In this document: piece by piece, positions 42,643-50,176 of the stretch
How positions within the stretch are numbered: position 1 is the stretch's first letter
How the letters are laid out: every line of letters starts with the position of its first letter
DNA from: Arthrobacter sp. efr-133-R2A-120
GTDB taxonomy: Bacteria > Actinomycetota > Actinomycetes > Actinomycetales > Micrococcaceae
Assembly: GCF_030209835.1 (NCBI RefSeq)
Contig: NZ_JARVRF010000038.1
Coordinates: 1 to 64,000, forward strand
DNA: 64,000 nucleotides
Direction: 5' to 3'
Translations under genes and position numbers: made by a program
The notes under the pieces: generated by a model
The model's database searches: none
What the model was told of the DNA's origin: nothing
The model's input: the letters and a program-made list of their open reading frames with translations, nothing else

Positions 42643-43197
42643 ATGCGTTTGCGAATAGTCCGGTACGTTCTGGCTGTCCTCGCCGTCGCCGGGCTCGCCG
42701 CCTGCACGCCGGGCACTGGAGGCGGCACGCCCAGCAGCTCGTCCCCGGGCAGCAGCGCGTCGTCCAGCCCCAGCGGACTCCTGCCGGACGAGACGGAATC
42801 TCCCAGCGGCAAACCGACTCCTTCGTTCTCCCCCGCGCCCAGCTCCCCCGGCCTCGGAGAAGCCGAGCTTTCCATCATCGTCAAGCTCTCCCCCACGGCA
42901 ACCCCTGAAAGCTACACCCTCGTCTGCACCGGCGGCGTCCCCTCCGCGGAAAGCCATCACCCCACCGCGGCCGCAGCGTGCGCCGCCCTGAAAAAGAACC
43001 CCGCCCTCCTCACACGCACGCCGCGCCCCAGCGACCAAGTCTGCGAGCAGCGTTACGGCGGACCCCAGACGGCAATAGTCACCGGGGCCGTCGATGGCGT
43101 GGGAGTCGAGTCCTCCTACAAACTCACTGACGGCTGCGAGATTTCCGCATGGGCGGCCGTCGCCGACATCCTTGGTTCAAGCGGTGCCGGAGCTTAA
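42643..43197 (+). CDS. secreted lipoprotein with SSI-type inhibitor domain
   Basis: 184 residues. A lipoprotein signal ends in LAAC (lipidated Cys21), a Ser/Pro linker spans 22-70, and the domain at 74-175 has four Cys (95, 113, 134, 165) in the disulfide order of Streptomyces subtilisin inhibitors: YTLVC, AAACAAL, VCEQRYGGPQTAIVTG and TDGCEISAW. The position of the SSI reactive bond, two residues after the third Cys, holds Gln-Arg here instead of the usual Met/Lys-Val. It probably inhibits an extracellular serine protease or binds another target at the membrane. First gene of a three-gene unit. Confidence 0.8.
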   Translation: MRLRIVRYVLAVLAVAGLAACTPGTGGGTPSSSSPGSSASSSPSGLLPDETESPSGKPTPSFSPAPSSPGLGEAELSIIVKLSPTATPESYTLVCTGGVPSAESHHPTAAAACAALKKNPALLTRTPRPSDQVCEQRYGGPQTAIVTGAVDGVGVESSYKLTDGCEISAWAAVADILGSSGAGA

Positions 43198-44137
43198 GTA
43201 CAAGAACCTCCCGCAAGAGAAATGGCTTGCGATGGAGGCTGCCCACCACGCCCGGGTCGAGCGCTACGCCAAGCCGTACTTGGCCCGGCGCTCCGCAGGC
43301 CAGAAGCATCCCGTGGAAGACTTCCTCTTCACCTACTACACCCAGAAGCCCGGCCAGCTGTTGCGCTGGCACCCGGGCGACGGCGTCGTCCTCTCCGGTC
43401 CGAAAGCCGCAGAGCGGGCCGGGTGGAAGTATTACCGAGTCCTCGACGACGGCGCGCTGGCTGCCGCCGGGTTGCCCGCCGGTACCGTTGCGGTCACCTT
43501 CGATCGCAGCCGGTTTGTGGCCGACCGCACTGAGGCCATCCGCTTCGCCGGCATCATCCTCGCGGGAACCGTTGCCCGGCCCGCCCAGTTTGGTTGCTTC
43601 GGACTGCACGAGTGGGCCATGGTCTACCGACAGGACAAGTTCGATCTTCGCCATGAGTACCTCAAGCTGCGTCTCGGTTCCGAAGGCACAGACACCGTTG
43701 TGGAAGACAACCGGATCCGTTGCTCGCATTTCGACGCCTTCCGCTTCTACACGCCCGACGCCACCCCGCTCAACGAACTCACTCCGACGCGGGACAACCA
43801 GCGCACCATGGAGCAACCCGGCTGCCTGCACGCCAACATGGACCTCTACAAATGGGCGTACAAACTGACCCCCGCCCTGCCGAGCGAGCTGGTGATGGAC
43901 TGCTTCGAACTGTCCTGGCGGATCCGGGCCATGGACATGCAGGCCTCGCCCTACGACCTTGAGGAGTGGGGATACCCGGCCATCAGGATCGAGACACCGC
44001 AAGGCAAGGCCGAGTACGTTGAGTATCAGCGGGCATTCGCCGCCGAGGCCCAAGCGCTCCGTGCGCGGGTCCTCGAGGAGCTGCAGCCGCTTCTGGAACT
44101 CCTAGGACAAACACCGGCCCACGAAGGACAGCGATGA
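43184..44137 (+). CDS. conserved actinobacterial protein (databases: '3-methyladenine DNA glycosylase')
   Basis: About 317 residues. KWLAMEAAHHARVERYAKPYLARRSAGQKHPVEDFLFTYYTQKPGQLLRWHPGDGVVL and GCFGLHEWAMVYRQDKFDLRHEYLKLRLG are strongly conserved in actinobacteria. The family is often named 3-methyladenine DNA glycosylase, but no HhH-GPD or MPG-type active site can be seen, so that name is doubtful. The likely start is GTG at 43184, overlapping the SSI-lipoprotein stop by 14 bp without clear Shine-Dalgarno, which suggests coupling. It ends in an ATGA overlap with the next SSI-like gene. Confidence 0.7.
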   Translation: MPELKYKNLPQEKWLAMEAAHHARVERYAKPYLARRSAGQKHPVEDFLFTYYTQKPGQLLRWHPGDGVVLSGPKAAERAGWKYYRVLDDGALAAAGLPAGTVAVTFDRSRFVADRTEAIRFAGIILAGTVARPAQFGCFGLHEWAMVYRQDKFDLRHEYLKLRLGSEGTDTVVEDNRIRCSHFDAFRFYTPDATPLNELTPTRDNQRTMEQPGCLHANMDLYKWAYKLTPALPSELVMDCFELSWRIRAMDMQASPYDLEEWGYPAIRIETPQGKAEYVEYQRAFAAEAQALRARVLEELQPLLELLGQTPAHEGQR

Positions 44138-44505
44138 CTTCAAGCACAGGAAAGTACGACGTCGAACTCACCATCACGCTGACGGAGGCGCCAGGCGCCG
44201 TGGAATATGAGTTCGTCCTGCTCGGCTCGGGCGGCGAAGTCTCCGAAGGCTCGACCCTTCCGGACCCCCGCGCGGCGCTTGCCGCCGTCGAGCAATTCGG
44301 CGAAGAGATTTTCTTCCCGGTTCCCCGGCCGGACCGGATTTGCACCCAGCAATACGGCGGCCCGCAGGTGGCCATGGTCACGGGCCGGTTCCGCGGGCGC
44401 GAGGTCAGCAGCCGCTTCAGCCGGACAGACGGCTGCGAGATCGCCCGTTGGCGAACCATGTCGGCCCTCCTCGGCGGCGTGGCAGGTTCCACGGGAAACA
44501 TCTAA
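44134..44505 (+). CDS. cytoplasmic SSI-fold protein
   Basis: 123 residues. The C-terminal half RICTQQYGGPQVAMVTGRFRGREVSSRFSRTDGCEIARW is a close relative of the SSI lipoprotein two genes upstream, with the reactive-loop disulfide Cys70-Cys101 kept. The first disulfide pair is missing and there is no signal peptide, so it should stay in the cytoplasm, where the disulfide may not form. Known SSI proteins are secreted, so this is an unusual member; it may bind the middle gene product instead of a protease. Start overlaps the previous stop as ATGA. Confidence 0.75.
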   Translation: MTSSTGKYDVELTITLTEAPGAVEYEFVLLGSGGEVSEGSTLPDPRAALAAVEQFGEEIFFPVPRPDRICTQQYGGPQVAMVTGRFRGREVSSRFSRTDGCEIARWRTMSALLGGVAGSTGNI

Positions 44506-44509
44506 CCCA

Positions 44510-44666
44510 ACGCTCGCTCACAAACAACCGCCCCCGGTCCAACGCTCGCTCACAAACAACCGCCCCCGGCCCAACGCTCGCTCAGATCATCTGAGCGAGG
44601 GTTCCACCGTTTGGGCTCATAGGTGAGCGAGCGTCCGCCAAAAGGGACATATATGTGAGCGAGCGT
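44510..44666. repeat. mirror array C, 32-bp period (3+3 units)
   Basis: Inverted words ACGCTCGCTCAC begin at 44510, 44542 and 44574, and forward words begin at 44591, 44623 and 44655. Every spacing within each half is exactly 32 bp. The axis at 44574-44602 is a near-perfect palindrome (CTCGCTCAGAT/ATCTGAGCGAG). The left spacers are almost identical to each other (CAAACAACCGCCCCCGG). This copy lacks the hairpin block of arrays A and B. It lies between the SSI-fold gene and the end of the convergent subtilase gene. Confidence 0.9.
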
Positions 44667-44749
44667 CCGGGGAGGGGGAACAAGAAAGCGGCCGGTGGGA
44701 TGTCCCGCCGGCGCCCGCCTCGCATATCTGTCAGACCATCACTGCCGCG

Positions 44750-47700
44750 CTACGGCGCGTTGTTTGGCTGGTCCTCCCCCACGTTCTGCAGTTTGCCCTT
44801 GCCGTGCTCGCCTTCCTGGTCATCGTTCGGCACCACGGACACGCTGCCGTTTGCCGCGACCAGGACCGACACGAACGTCGGCGAGCTGGTGCCCGCAAAT
44901 GTGAGTCGACCGATGTAGGAGCCTGGCGTCAGGTTGTTCCACGCGAAGGTGAGCTTCCCGGATTTGCCGTTCTTCATCTTGATCGGGTTGGGCGTGACCG
45001 TGGCGTTGCCTTGGTTTGCGCCTAGGATCGCTACGTCAACGCTGGCCTTGGTGGGCCGGTTGTTGGGGCTGGCATACAGGTTCGCGATGATGGTGTAAGT
45101 CCCCGGCTCCGGGTTGTCGAGCGAGAGGGACTCACTGGCACTCGGTGTGGCTGCCGTGAGCAACTGACCTGACGGTGATATCGCATACAGATCGAAATCC
45201 GCCGTGGGATCGGAGGAAATCACCGAGAACTTCGCGAAGGCTGTTCCGGGGGCAACCGTGGCTGTCTTGACGAAGTTCGAGGTATTGTTCGCCACAGCCA
45301 CCGGACCTGGGACAAGCTCCGCGGCCGAGGAGTCTGCCTTGGAGAGGCCGTCAATGGTCACCGCCGTGGGAGAGTCGGAACCGGAGACGATGTTGATGTC
45401 CGCCGAACCGTTTGCCTGCTGGGACGTGAAGGCGACGCTCTTGGAAGCCAGTACCGACTGCGGACGGACCGCAATCGGAGAGACAACCGATTTGTTGGCG
45501 CCTTCCCATTTCAGCGATCCCATAGCGAACGCCCCGAGTGCCGCGCTCCTGTTTTCGAAGGTCACCTTGAAGGTCTTCTTCTGGCCGACTTCGTTGAAGT
45601 TCAGCACGGACGGGGTGACCTTGACGTCAACGCCCGGGACATCGGCTGTGGCCCGGTATTGTCCGGGAGTCAGGGCCGTGACGGTCCGGGTGACCTCGAT
45701 CTTGCCCGCGAGGTTACCCAGGGCGAACGACGGAAGGTTCATGTCGCGTGGCAGTGTCGACCCAAGTCCCGGCTTGCCGAGATCGACGCCGGTACCCTGG
45801 ATGAACTTCAGGTAGTCCTCGGTTCCGGCATCGTAGACCAGGCCCGGTTCCAGCACGCTGGCAGGGTTCATCTCTCCCGCACCCGTGGCGAAGACGTCCT
45901 GGTTCTTGCTTCCATCGGCCAGCTTGACGTCACTCGCCGTCGTCATCATGGCCGACTTGACCGTTGCAGGTGACCAATCGGGATTCTTCGCCAGGATCAA
46001 CGCTCCGAAACCTGCGATGTGCGGGGACGCCATGGAGGTACCGGACATGAATCCGTACTCATCGCCTTTGCTGCCGATAGGCGAAACCCCTGCCAGCACG
46101 GCAACGCCGGGAGCCGAAATGTCCGGCTTGAGCAGATCCGAATCGGTGGCGAGGAGCGGGCCCCGGGAGGAGAATCCGGCGATCTGCGGCTGGGCCTCGA
46201 GCGGAAGCCCGGTGGTGTCGTGGTCAACCAGGGAAACCGTAATTCCAGGGTTGGCCGCTACCTTGTCCTTGATGGCCTGCGAGGCCGGAGGATTGACGTG
46301 GACTGTGGGCACTGCGTGCTTGTCCGTGTCCAAGGAGGAGTTGGTGAGGTTCACGAGGATCATGCCCACACCGCCGCCGCGGAGCACCTCGGCGCTCTTG
46401 GCGACGCGGTCAACCACCCCGCGGTCACACACCACTACTTTGCCGACGATTTTCGCCGGGTCGAGTGAGCCCGGCGCGCAGAGCGCTGCGTTACCGGTAC
46501 CCGAGGCAGCGTTTGCGGAAAGCACGACGCCGGCCCCGCTCACCTGGTGGTTCATGATGCTGGCTCCGCGGAACTTGGTGCCGTCGGAGAATTCGACGGT
46601 TCCCTGGAGTTCCTGGGAGAAGGAACTAGCCGCAACCGTGGTCATCCAGGGTGCGCCATGGTTGACGGTGCTGGCCTGCGGACCCGAGTTACCGGCGGAC
46701 GCGGCCACAAAGATGCCGGCCGACGCAGCAGAGAGAAATGCGAGCGAGACCGGGTCGGTGGTGGTGTCCGTAGCGCCCGAAATGGAGTAATTCAGGACGT
46801 CCACGCCGTCGGCAATGGCCTGGTCAATGGCGGCGATGGCCGCGGAACTGTAGCAACCGCCCGAATTGGGGTCGGTGTCTTCCCAGCAGACCTTGTAGAT
46901 GGAGAGCTTGGCAGCCGGTGCCACGCCGCTCGTCTTGCCGAAGCTGCGGCCATCGACGAACGTTTCCACACCCGGGTTGCCTGCGGCGGTGCTGGCAGTG
47001 TGCGTGCCGTGGCTCACGATGTCGATGGGCGAGATCTGTTCCTGGGGTGCCCGTTGGGCGGGCGGAACCGTTTGCAGGAAGGCATCTGCGAAGTAGTGGG
47101 CGCTGAGGACCTTGGAATTGCAAGCGGTGCCGTCAAAGGCCGCCCCCGTGTCGGTACCTTTCTGGCACTCGCCCACGAACGTATCTCCGTTGGCCTTCAG
47201 CATGGCGATCTTGCCGTCACTGGTGCGATACGGGACGCCTACCTGGGGGTCCCCGACCAGCGGCTGGACGGGATCTCCTGCGAAGAACTTGCTTGTGGGC
47301 GTGTAGCCGGTGTCGATGACGCCCACCACGGTGCCCTTGCCGGCCTGGTCCTGGCCACCGAACTGGGTATTCCAGATCCCGTTCGGTCCACTGAGGTTGA
47401 GGAAATCGGTGGTGGAGTAGTCAGGAGCGGACTGGGTGTCAGGGGCCACGAGGAGGACATCGGGATTCTTCGCGAGATTGACGGCCTGGTTCGCGGAAAG
47501 GGTGGCGCTGAAGCCGTTGATCGCCGTGGTGTAGTCGCGATTGATGCTCACGCTCTGCTGCTTGGCCACGTCCTGCTGCTTCTGCTGCAGGTGGGCCTGG
47601 TACTGCTTCACTTCGGCCTTGCCGACGTCCAGTTTCTTGCCCGCCTGCGGCTTGGTAGGCACGTAGCCGGGCGTTCCGCCGTCGTAAGTGGCCGCTGGCT

Positions 47701-47935
47701 TCTCTGCCAGCACCACAACGTAGCGGCCATCCTGATAAGAATTGGGGTCGACATTCCGGGCAACCCCCGCGACCGTTGATCCGAAGACCGATGAGCCGGA
47801 AGCGGGCGCAGCTTGAGCGGGTGTCAACGCCACTGAGGAGAGCAGAACCGGTAGTCCGACGGCTAGCGCCGCAGCTTTTCGAAGCCCCCCGCTTCCAATG
47901 AAGCTCTTTCCTTGTGAATTCACGAGTGATTGCAC
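44750..47935 (-). CDS. large secreted subtilisin-like protease (S8)
   Basis: 1061 residues. Signal peptide to about residue 42 (ALTPAQA/APA), I9 propeptide at about 70-165, and S8 domain from about 190 with catalytic Asp208 (VIDTGY), His309 (SHGTHTAST), oxyanion Asn416 (AASAGNSGP) and Ser634 (GTSMASPH). A PA domain is inserted at about 455-575, and a Fn3-like region plus a bacterial pre-peptidase C-terminal domain follow. The end is polar (DDQEGEHGKGKL). Family architecture matches lactocepin-like or cucumisin-like proteases. It faces two SSI-type genes across array C. No LPXTG anchor visible. Confidence 0.95.
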   Translation of the reverse strand: MQSLVNSQGKSFIGSGGLRKAAALAVGLPVLLSSVALTPAQAAPASGSSVFGSTVAGVARNVDPNSYQDGRYVVVLAEKPAATYDGGTPGYVPTKPQAGKKLDVGKAEVKQYQAHLQQKQQDVAKQQSVSINRDYTTAINGFSATLSANQAVNLAKNPDVLLVAPDTQSAPDYSTTDFLNLSGPNGIWNTQFGGQDQAGKGTVVGVIDTGYTPTSKFFAGDPVQPLVGDPQVGVPYRTSDGKIAMLKANGDTFVGECQKGTDTGAAFDGTACNSKVLSAHYFADAFLQTVPPAQRAPQEQISPIDIVSHGTHTASTAAGNPGVETFVDGRSFGKTSGVAPAAKLSIYKVCWEDTDPNSGGCYSSAAIAAIDQAIADGVDVLNYSISGATDTTTDPVSLAFLSAASAGIFVAASAGNSGPQASTVNHGAPWMTTVAASSFSQELQGTVEFSDGTKFRGASIMNHQVSGAGVVLSANAASGTGNAALCAPGSLDPAKIVGKVVVCDRGVVDRVAKSAEVLRGGGVGMILVNLTNSSLDTDKHAVPTVHVNPPASQAIKDKVAANPGITVSLVDHDTTGLPLEAQPQIAGFSSRGPLLATDSDLLKPDISAPGVAVLAGVSPIGSKGDEYGFMSGTSMASPHIAGFGALILAKNPDWSPATVKSAMMTTASDVKLADGSKNQDVFATGAGEMNPASVLEPGLVYDAGTEDYLKFIQGTGVDLGKPGLGSTLPRDMNLPSFALGNLAGKIEVTRTVTALTPGQYRATADVPGVDVKVTPSVLNFNEVGQKKTFKVTFENRSAALGAFAMGSLKWEGANKSVVSPIAVRPQSVLASKSVAFTSQQANGSADINIVSGSDSPTAVTIDGLSKADSSAAELVPGPVAVANNTSNFVKTATVAPGTAFAKFSVISSDPTADFDLYAISPSGQLLTAATPSASESLSLDNPEPGTYTIIANLYASPNNRPTKASVDVAILGANQGNATVTPNPIKMKNGKSGKLTFAWNNLTPGSYIGRLTFAGTSSPTFVSVLVAANGSVSVVPNDDQEGEHGKGKLQNVGEDQPNNAP

Positions 47936-48116
47936 CTTTCCGGGCGATCGTGGCGGTCATGTCAAGATCAATCAACTAAGGATGGACACCGATTGACAGT
48001 TCTTGTAATCAGGTAAAGCCCAGCCGATTCATAGAGTACAGAGCGATAGCTGAATATTACATAGGACACATTTCACGTTTTTTGTCATGTCATTTGGCAT
48101 CAGAATACATCCGCGC

Positions 48117-48163
48117 GCAGCAGCGGGCACGCCCCCGTCGGGAGGGGACGTGCCCGCTGTGCG
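48117..48163. terminator. hairpin after DUF1540 gene
   Basis: Arms CAGCGGGCACG and CGTGCCCGCTG, extended by GC/GC, around a 17-bp centre. It lies 40 bp after the DUF1540 stop on the minus strand. Confidence 0.7.
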
Positions 48164-48203
48164 GATATTCAGATATTTAGGCGAAGGCGGGCTGAGAGGA
48201 GCC

Positions 48204-48494
48204 TCAGGCGTGTTGGTACGTCAAGCAATCAGCCGCCTCGGCACCAGGGCCGATCCGGACATCGTGGGCCTCGCACATGAGGTTGTTGTTGTGTGTGCAT
48301 TCCGAGCGCTGGCAGGCACCGACATGCGCCAGGACCTTGGGGAGGCCTCCCATGAGCGTCGTGTCAATGAAGGTGGCACAGGATGCGTGATCCGCGGTTC
48401 CGCCAATCGTGATTCCGAAGGCGGTGCAGCCATGATGGTTGAATCCGCAGCTGCCAACGCTGCATGCGGACACTTCGGCGACGTGTTCGGTCAT
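48204..48494 (-). CDS. DUF1540 Cys-rich protein
   Basis: 96 residues with two copies of a Cys/His pattern: CSVGSCGFNHHGCTAFGITIGGTADHASCATF and VGACQRSECTHNNNLMCEAHDVRIGPGAEAADCLTY. The regular spacing suggests two bound metal ions, likely zinc. The family is widespread in Firmicutes and actinobacteria, and its function is unknown. No signal peptide. Stand-alone gene upstream of (in minus direction) the subtilase. Confidence 0.9.
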   Translation of the reverse strand: MTEHVAEVSACSVGSCGFNHHGCTAFGITIGGTADHASCATFIDTTLMGGLPKVLAHVGACQRSECTHNNNLMCEAHDVRIGPGAEAADCLTYQHA

Positions 48495-48629
48495 TGCTCC
48501 TCCAGTTGGACGGGGAATTTCCTTGACAGCAATTCCAAACTACTCCCGAATACGCACCTTTAACCCGGAGGATTAGCGCATTTGCGCGTACCCTATTGCG
48601 CTCCAGTTGCTGTCAGCGGACAGTCCGCA

Positions 48630-48815
48630 CTAAGAATGGATCCCTCGCAACGCATCGCTGATTTTGGCCCTTGTCGAAGCGTCAGGCGGGACGGAAATGC
48701 GGTTTTCCCGGGCCGCCCTGTCTGCCATGATCCTTTGGAAAACCATCCTCCCAAGGCCGGCAAAAACGGCGGCAAGGACCACGGGCAAAACCATCGACTT
48801 AGCGTTCTCGGCCAT
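48630..48815 (-). CDS. small single-pass membrane protein
   Basis: 61 residues: one membrane segment at about 7-26 (SMVLPVVLAAVFAGLGRMVF) and a basic, then polar C-terminus (RIMADRAARENRISVPPDASTRAKISDALRG). Codon third positions are G/C-rich and fit a real gene. No family recognised. It stands alone between DUF1540 and purS, on the minus strand. Confidence 0.55.
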   Translation of the reverse strand: MAENAKSMVLPVVLAAVFAGLGRMVFQRIMADRAARENRISVPPDASTRAKISDALRGIHS

Positions 48816-49167
48816 GCCGCAATCCTAGTGACGCAAACCACCCCCGGCCAGAGCCGCCGTCGTGCAGTGCCCCGGGCCGCCGTCGGGCATTGAAAACCCC
48901 CGACGACGGCGGGTGGTCGCCGCGAATTGGCGCGTACCTTTTGCTTGGTAGCCACCTCTTCACCGATCTCCCGCAAATAGGGTATGTAGCGATTTGGCCG
49001 GTAGAATGGGCATGCAAGCTCGCGGAGCGCCCCCCTTATTCCGTAAGACCCTGCCGGTAAACACTGTTGCTGAACGCTGTTTAGAGGCAGTTCCGGCGTG
49101 AGACGGCACCACTCCGCGGCAGCCTTTAACCAAGGTTTAACCAACGCTCACGCACAGGAGTTACCGG
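48816..49167. promoter_or_regulatory. purS upstream region
   Basis: 352 bp without a gene. A hairpin on the word CCGCCGTCGGG lies at 48877-48912. A candidate -10 TAGAAT is at 49002-49007. A palindrome TAAACA-N14-TGTTTA spans 49058-49083 within the probable leader and could be an operator. No known riboswitch fold was recognised. Confidence 0.45.
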
Positions 49168-49419
49168 ATGCCCCGGATCGTCGTCGACGTCATGCCCAAG
49201 CCCGAGATTCTGGACCCTCAGGGGAAGGCCATCGTGGGCGCACTGCCCCGCCTCGGCTTCACCAGCTTTAGCGCAGTCCGCCAGGGCAAGCGCTTCGAAC
49301 TGACCGTCGACGGCGAGGTGACCGACGCCATCCTCGCCCAGGCCCGTGAGGCCGCCGAGACCCTGCTGTCCAACCCCGTGATCGAAGACGTCGTCAACGT
49401 TGAGGTCGTCGAGGCCTGA
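49168..49419 (+). CDS. purS: phosphoribosylformylglycinamidine synthase subunit PurS
   Basis: 83 residues: RIVVDVMPKPEILDPQGKAIVGALPRLGFTSFSAVRQGKRFELTV, typical PurS. It bridges PurL and PurQ in the FGAM synthase complex (purine synthesis step 4). CAGGAG lies just upstream of the ATG. First gene of purS-purQ-purL; the next gene starts 1 bp after its stop. Confidence 0.95.
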   Translation: MPRIVVDVMPKPEILDPQGKAIVGALPRLGFTSFSAVRQGKRFELTVDGEVTDAILAQAREAAETLLSNPVIEDVVNVEVVEA

Positions 49420-49420
49420 C

Positions 49421-50176
49421 ATGACTGAACTTCCTTTGATCGGCGGAGCCCCCGTGGCCGTCGAACCCCATTTGGGCGGGGCCAAAATCGGCGTCGTCAC
49501 CTTCCCCGGCACCCTTGACGACCGCGACGCCGCCCGTGCGGTCCGCCTCGCAGGCGGCACCGCCGTCGCGCTCTGGCATGCGGACACCCACCTTGCCGAC
49601 GTGGACGCCGTCGTCATCCCGGGCGGTTTCTCCTACGGCGACTACCTGCGCGCCGGCGCCATTTCGCGCTTCGCTCCGCTGATGTCCCGCATCATCGATG
49701 CTGCCAACAGCGACGCCAAGCTGCCCGTGTTGGGTATTTGCAACGGCTTCCAGATCCTGACCGAGTCGCACCTGCTCCCGGGCTCCATGATCAAGAACGA
49801 CCACTTGAAGTTCTTGTGCCGCGACCAGGTCCTGCGCGTGGAGAACAACAACACCTTGTGGACCTCGGACTACGAGGCCGGTCAGGAAATCACGGTTCCA
49901 CTGAAGAACCAGGATGGCCAGTACATCGCGGACGACAAGACCCTGGACGCCCTTGAGGCAGAGGGCCGCGTCGTGTTCCGCTATGTCGGCTGGAACCCGA
50001 ACGGTTCACGCCGCGACATTGCCGGCATCAGCAACGCCGCCGGCAACGTAGTGGGCCTCATGCCGCACCCAGAGCACGCGGTGGAGCCCGGGTTCGGTCC
50101 GGAGTCCAACGCCGGCACGGATGGCTTGGGCTTCTTCACTTCCGTCCTGAACAAGATCGTGGGAGGCGCACAGTGA
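49421..50176 (+). CDS. purQ: FGAM synthase glutaminase subunit PurQ
   Basis: 251 residues. Class-I glutaminase: VITFPG-like start (IGVVTFPGTLDDRDAARAV), VVIPGGFSYGDYLRAGA, nucleophile Cys in LGICNGFQILTE, and catalytic His-Glu MPHPEHAVE. It releases ammonia from glutamine for PurL. The N-terminal 25 residues before the domain are an extension. ATG 49421 directly follows the purS stop, and its stop overlaps the purL GTG. Confidence 0.95.
   Translation: MTELPLIGGAPVAVEPHLGGAKIGVVTFPGTLDDRDAARAVRLAGGTAVALWHADTHLADVDAVVIPGGFSYGDYLRAGAISRFAPLMSRIIDAANSDAKLPVLGICNGFQILTESHLLPGSMIKNDHLKFLCRDQVLRVENNNTLWTSDYEAGQEITVPLKNQDGQYIADDKTLDALEAEGRVVFRYVGWNPNGSRRDIAGISNAAGNVVGLMPHPEHAVEPGFGPESNAGTDGLGFFTSVLNKIVGGAQ

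Noticed and set aside
44510..44666. tRNA-like or known riboswitch cluster
   Set aside because: No cloverleaf or known riboswitch core can be drawn; the structure is explained by the repeated 12-bp word.
48087..48563. Plus-strand open frame opposite the DUF1540 gene
   Set aside because: DUF1540 Cys/His motifs on the minus strand are complete; the plus-strand frame is its mirror.
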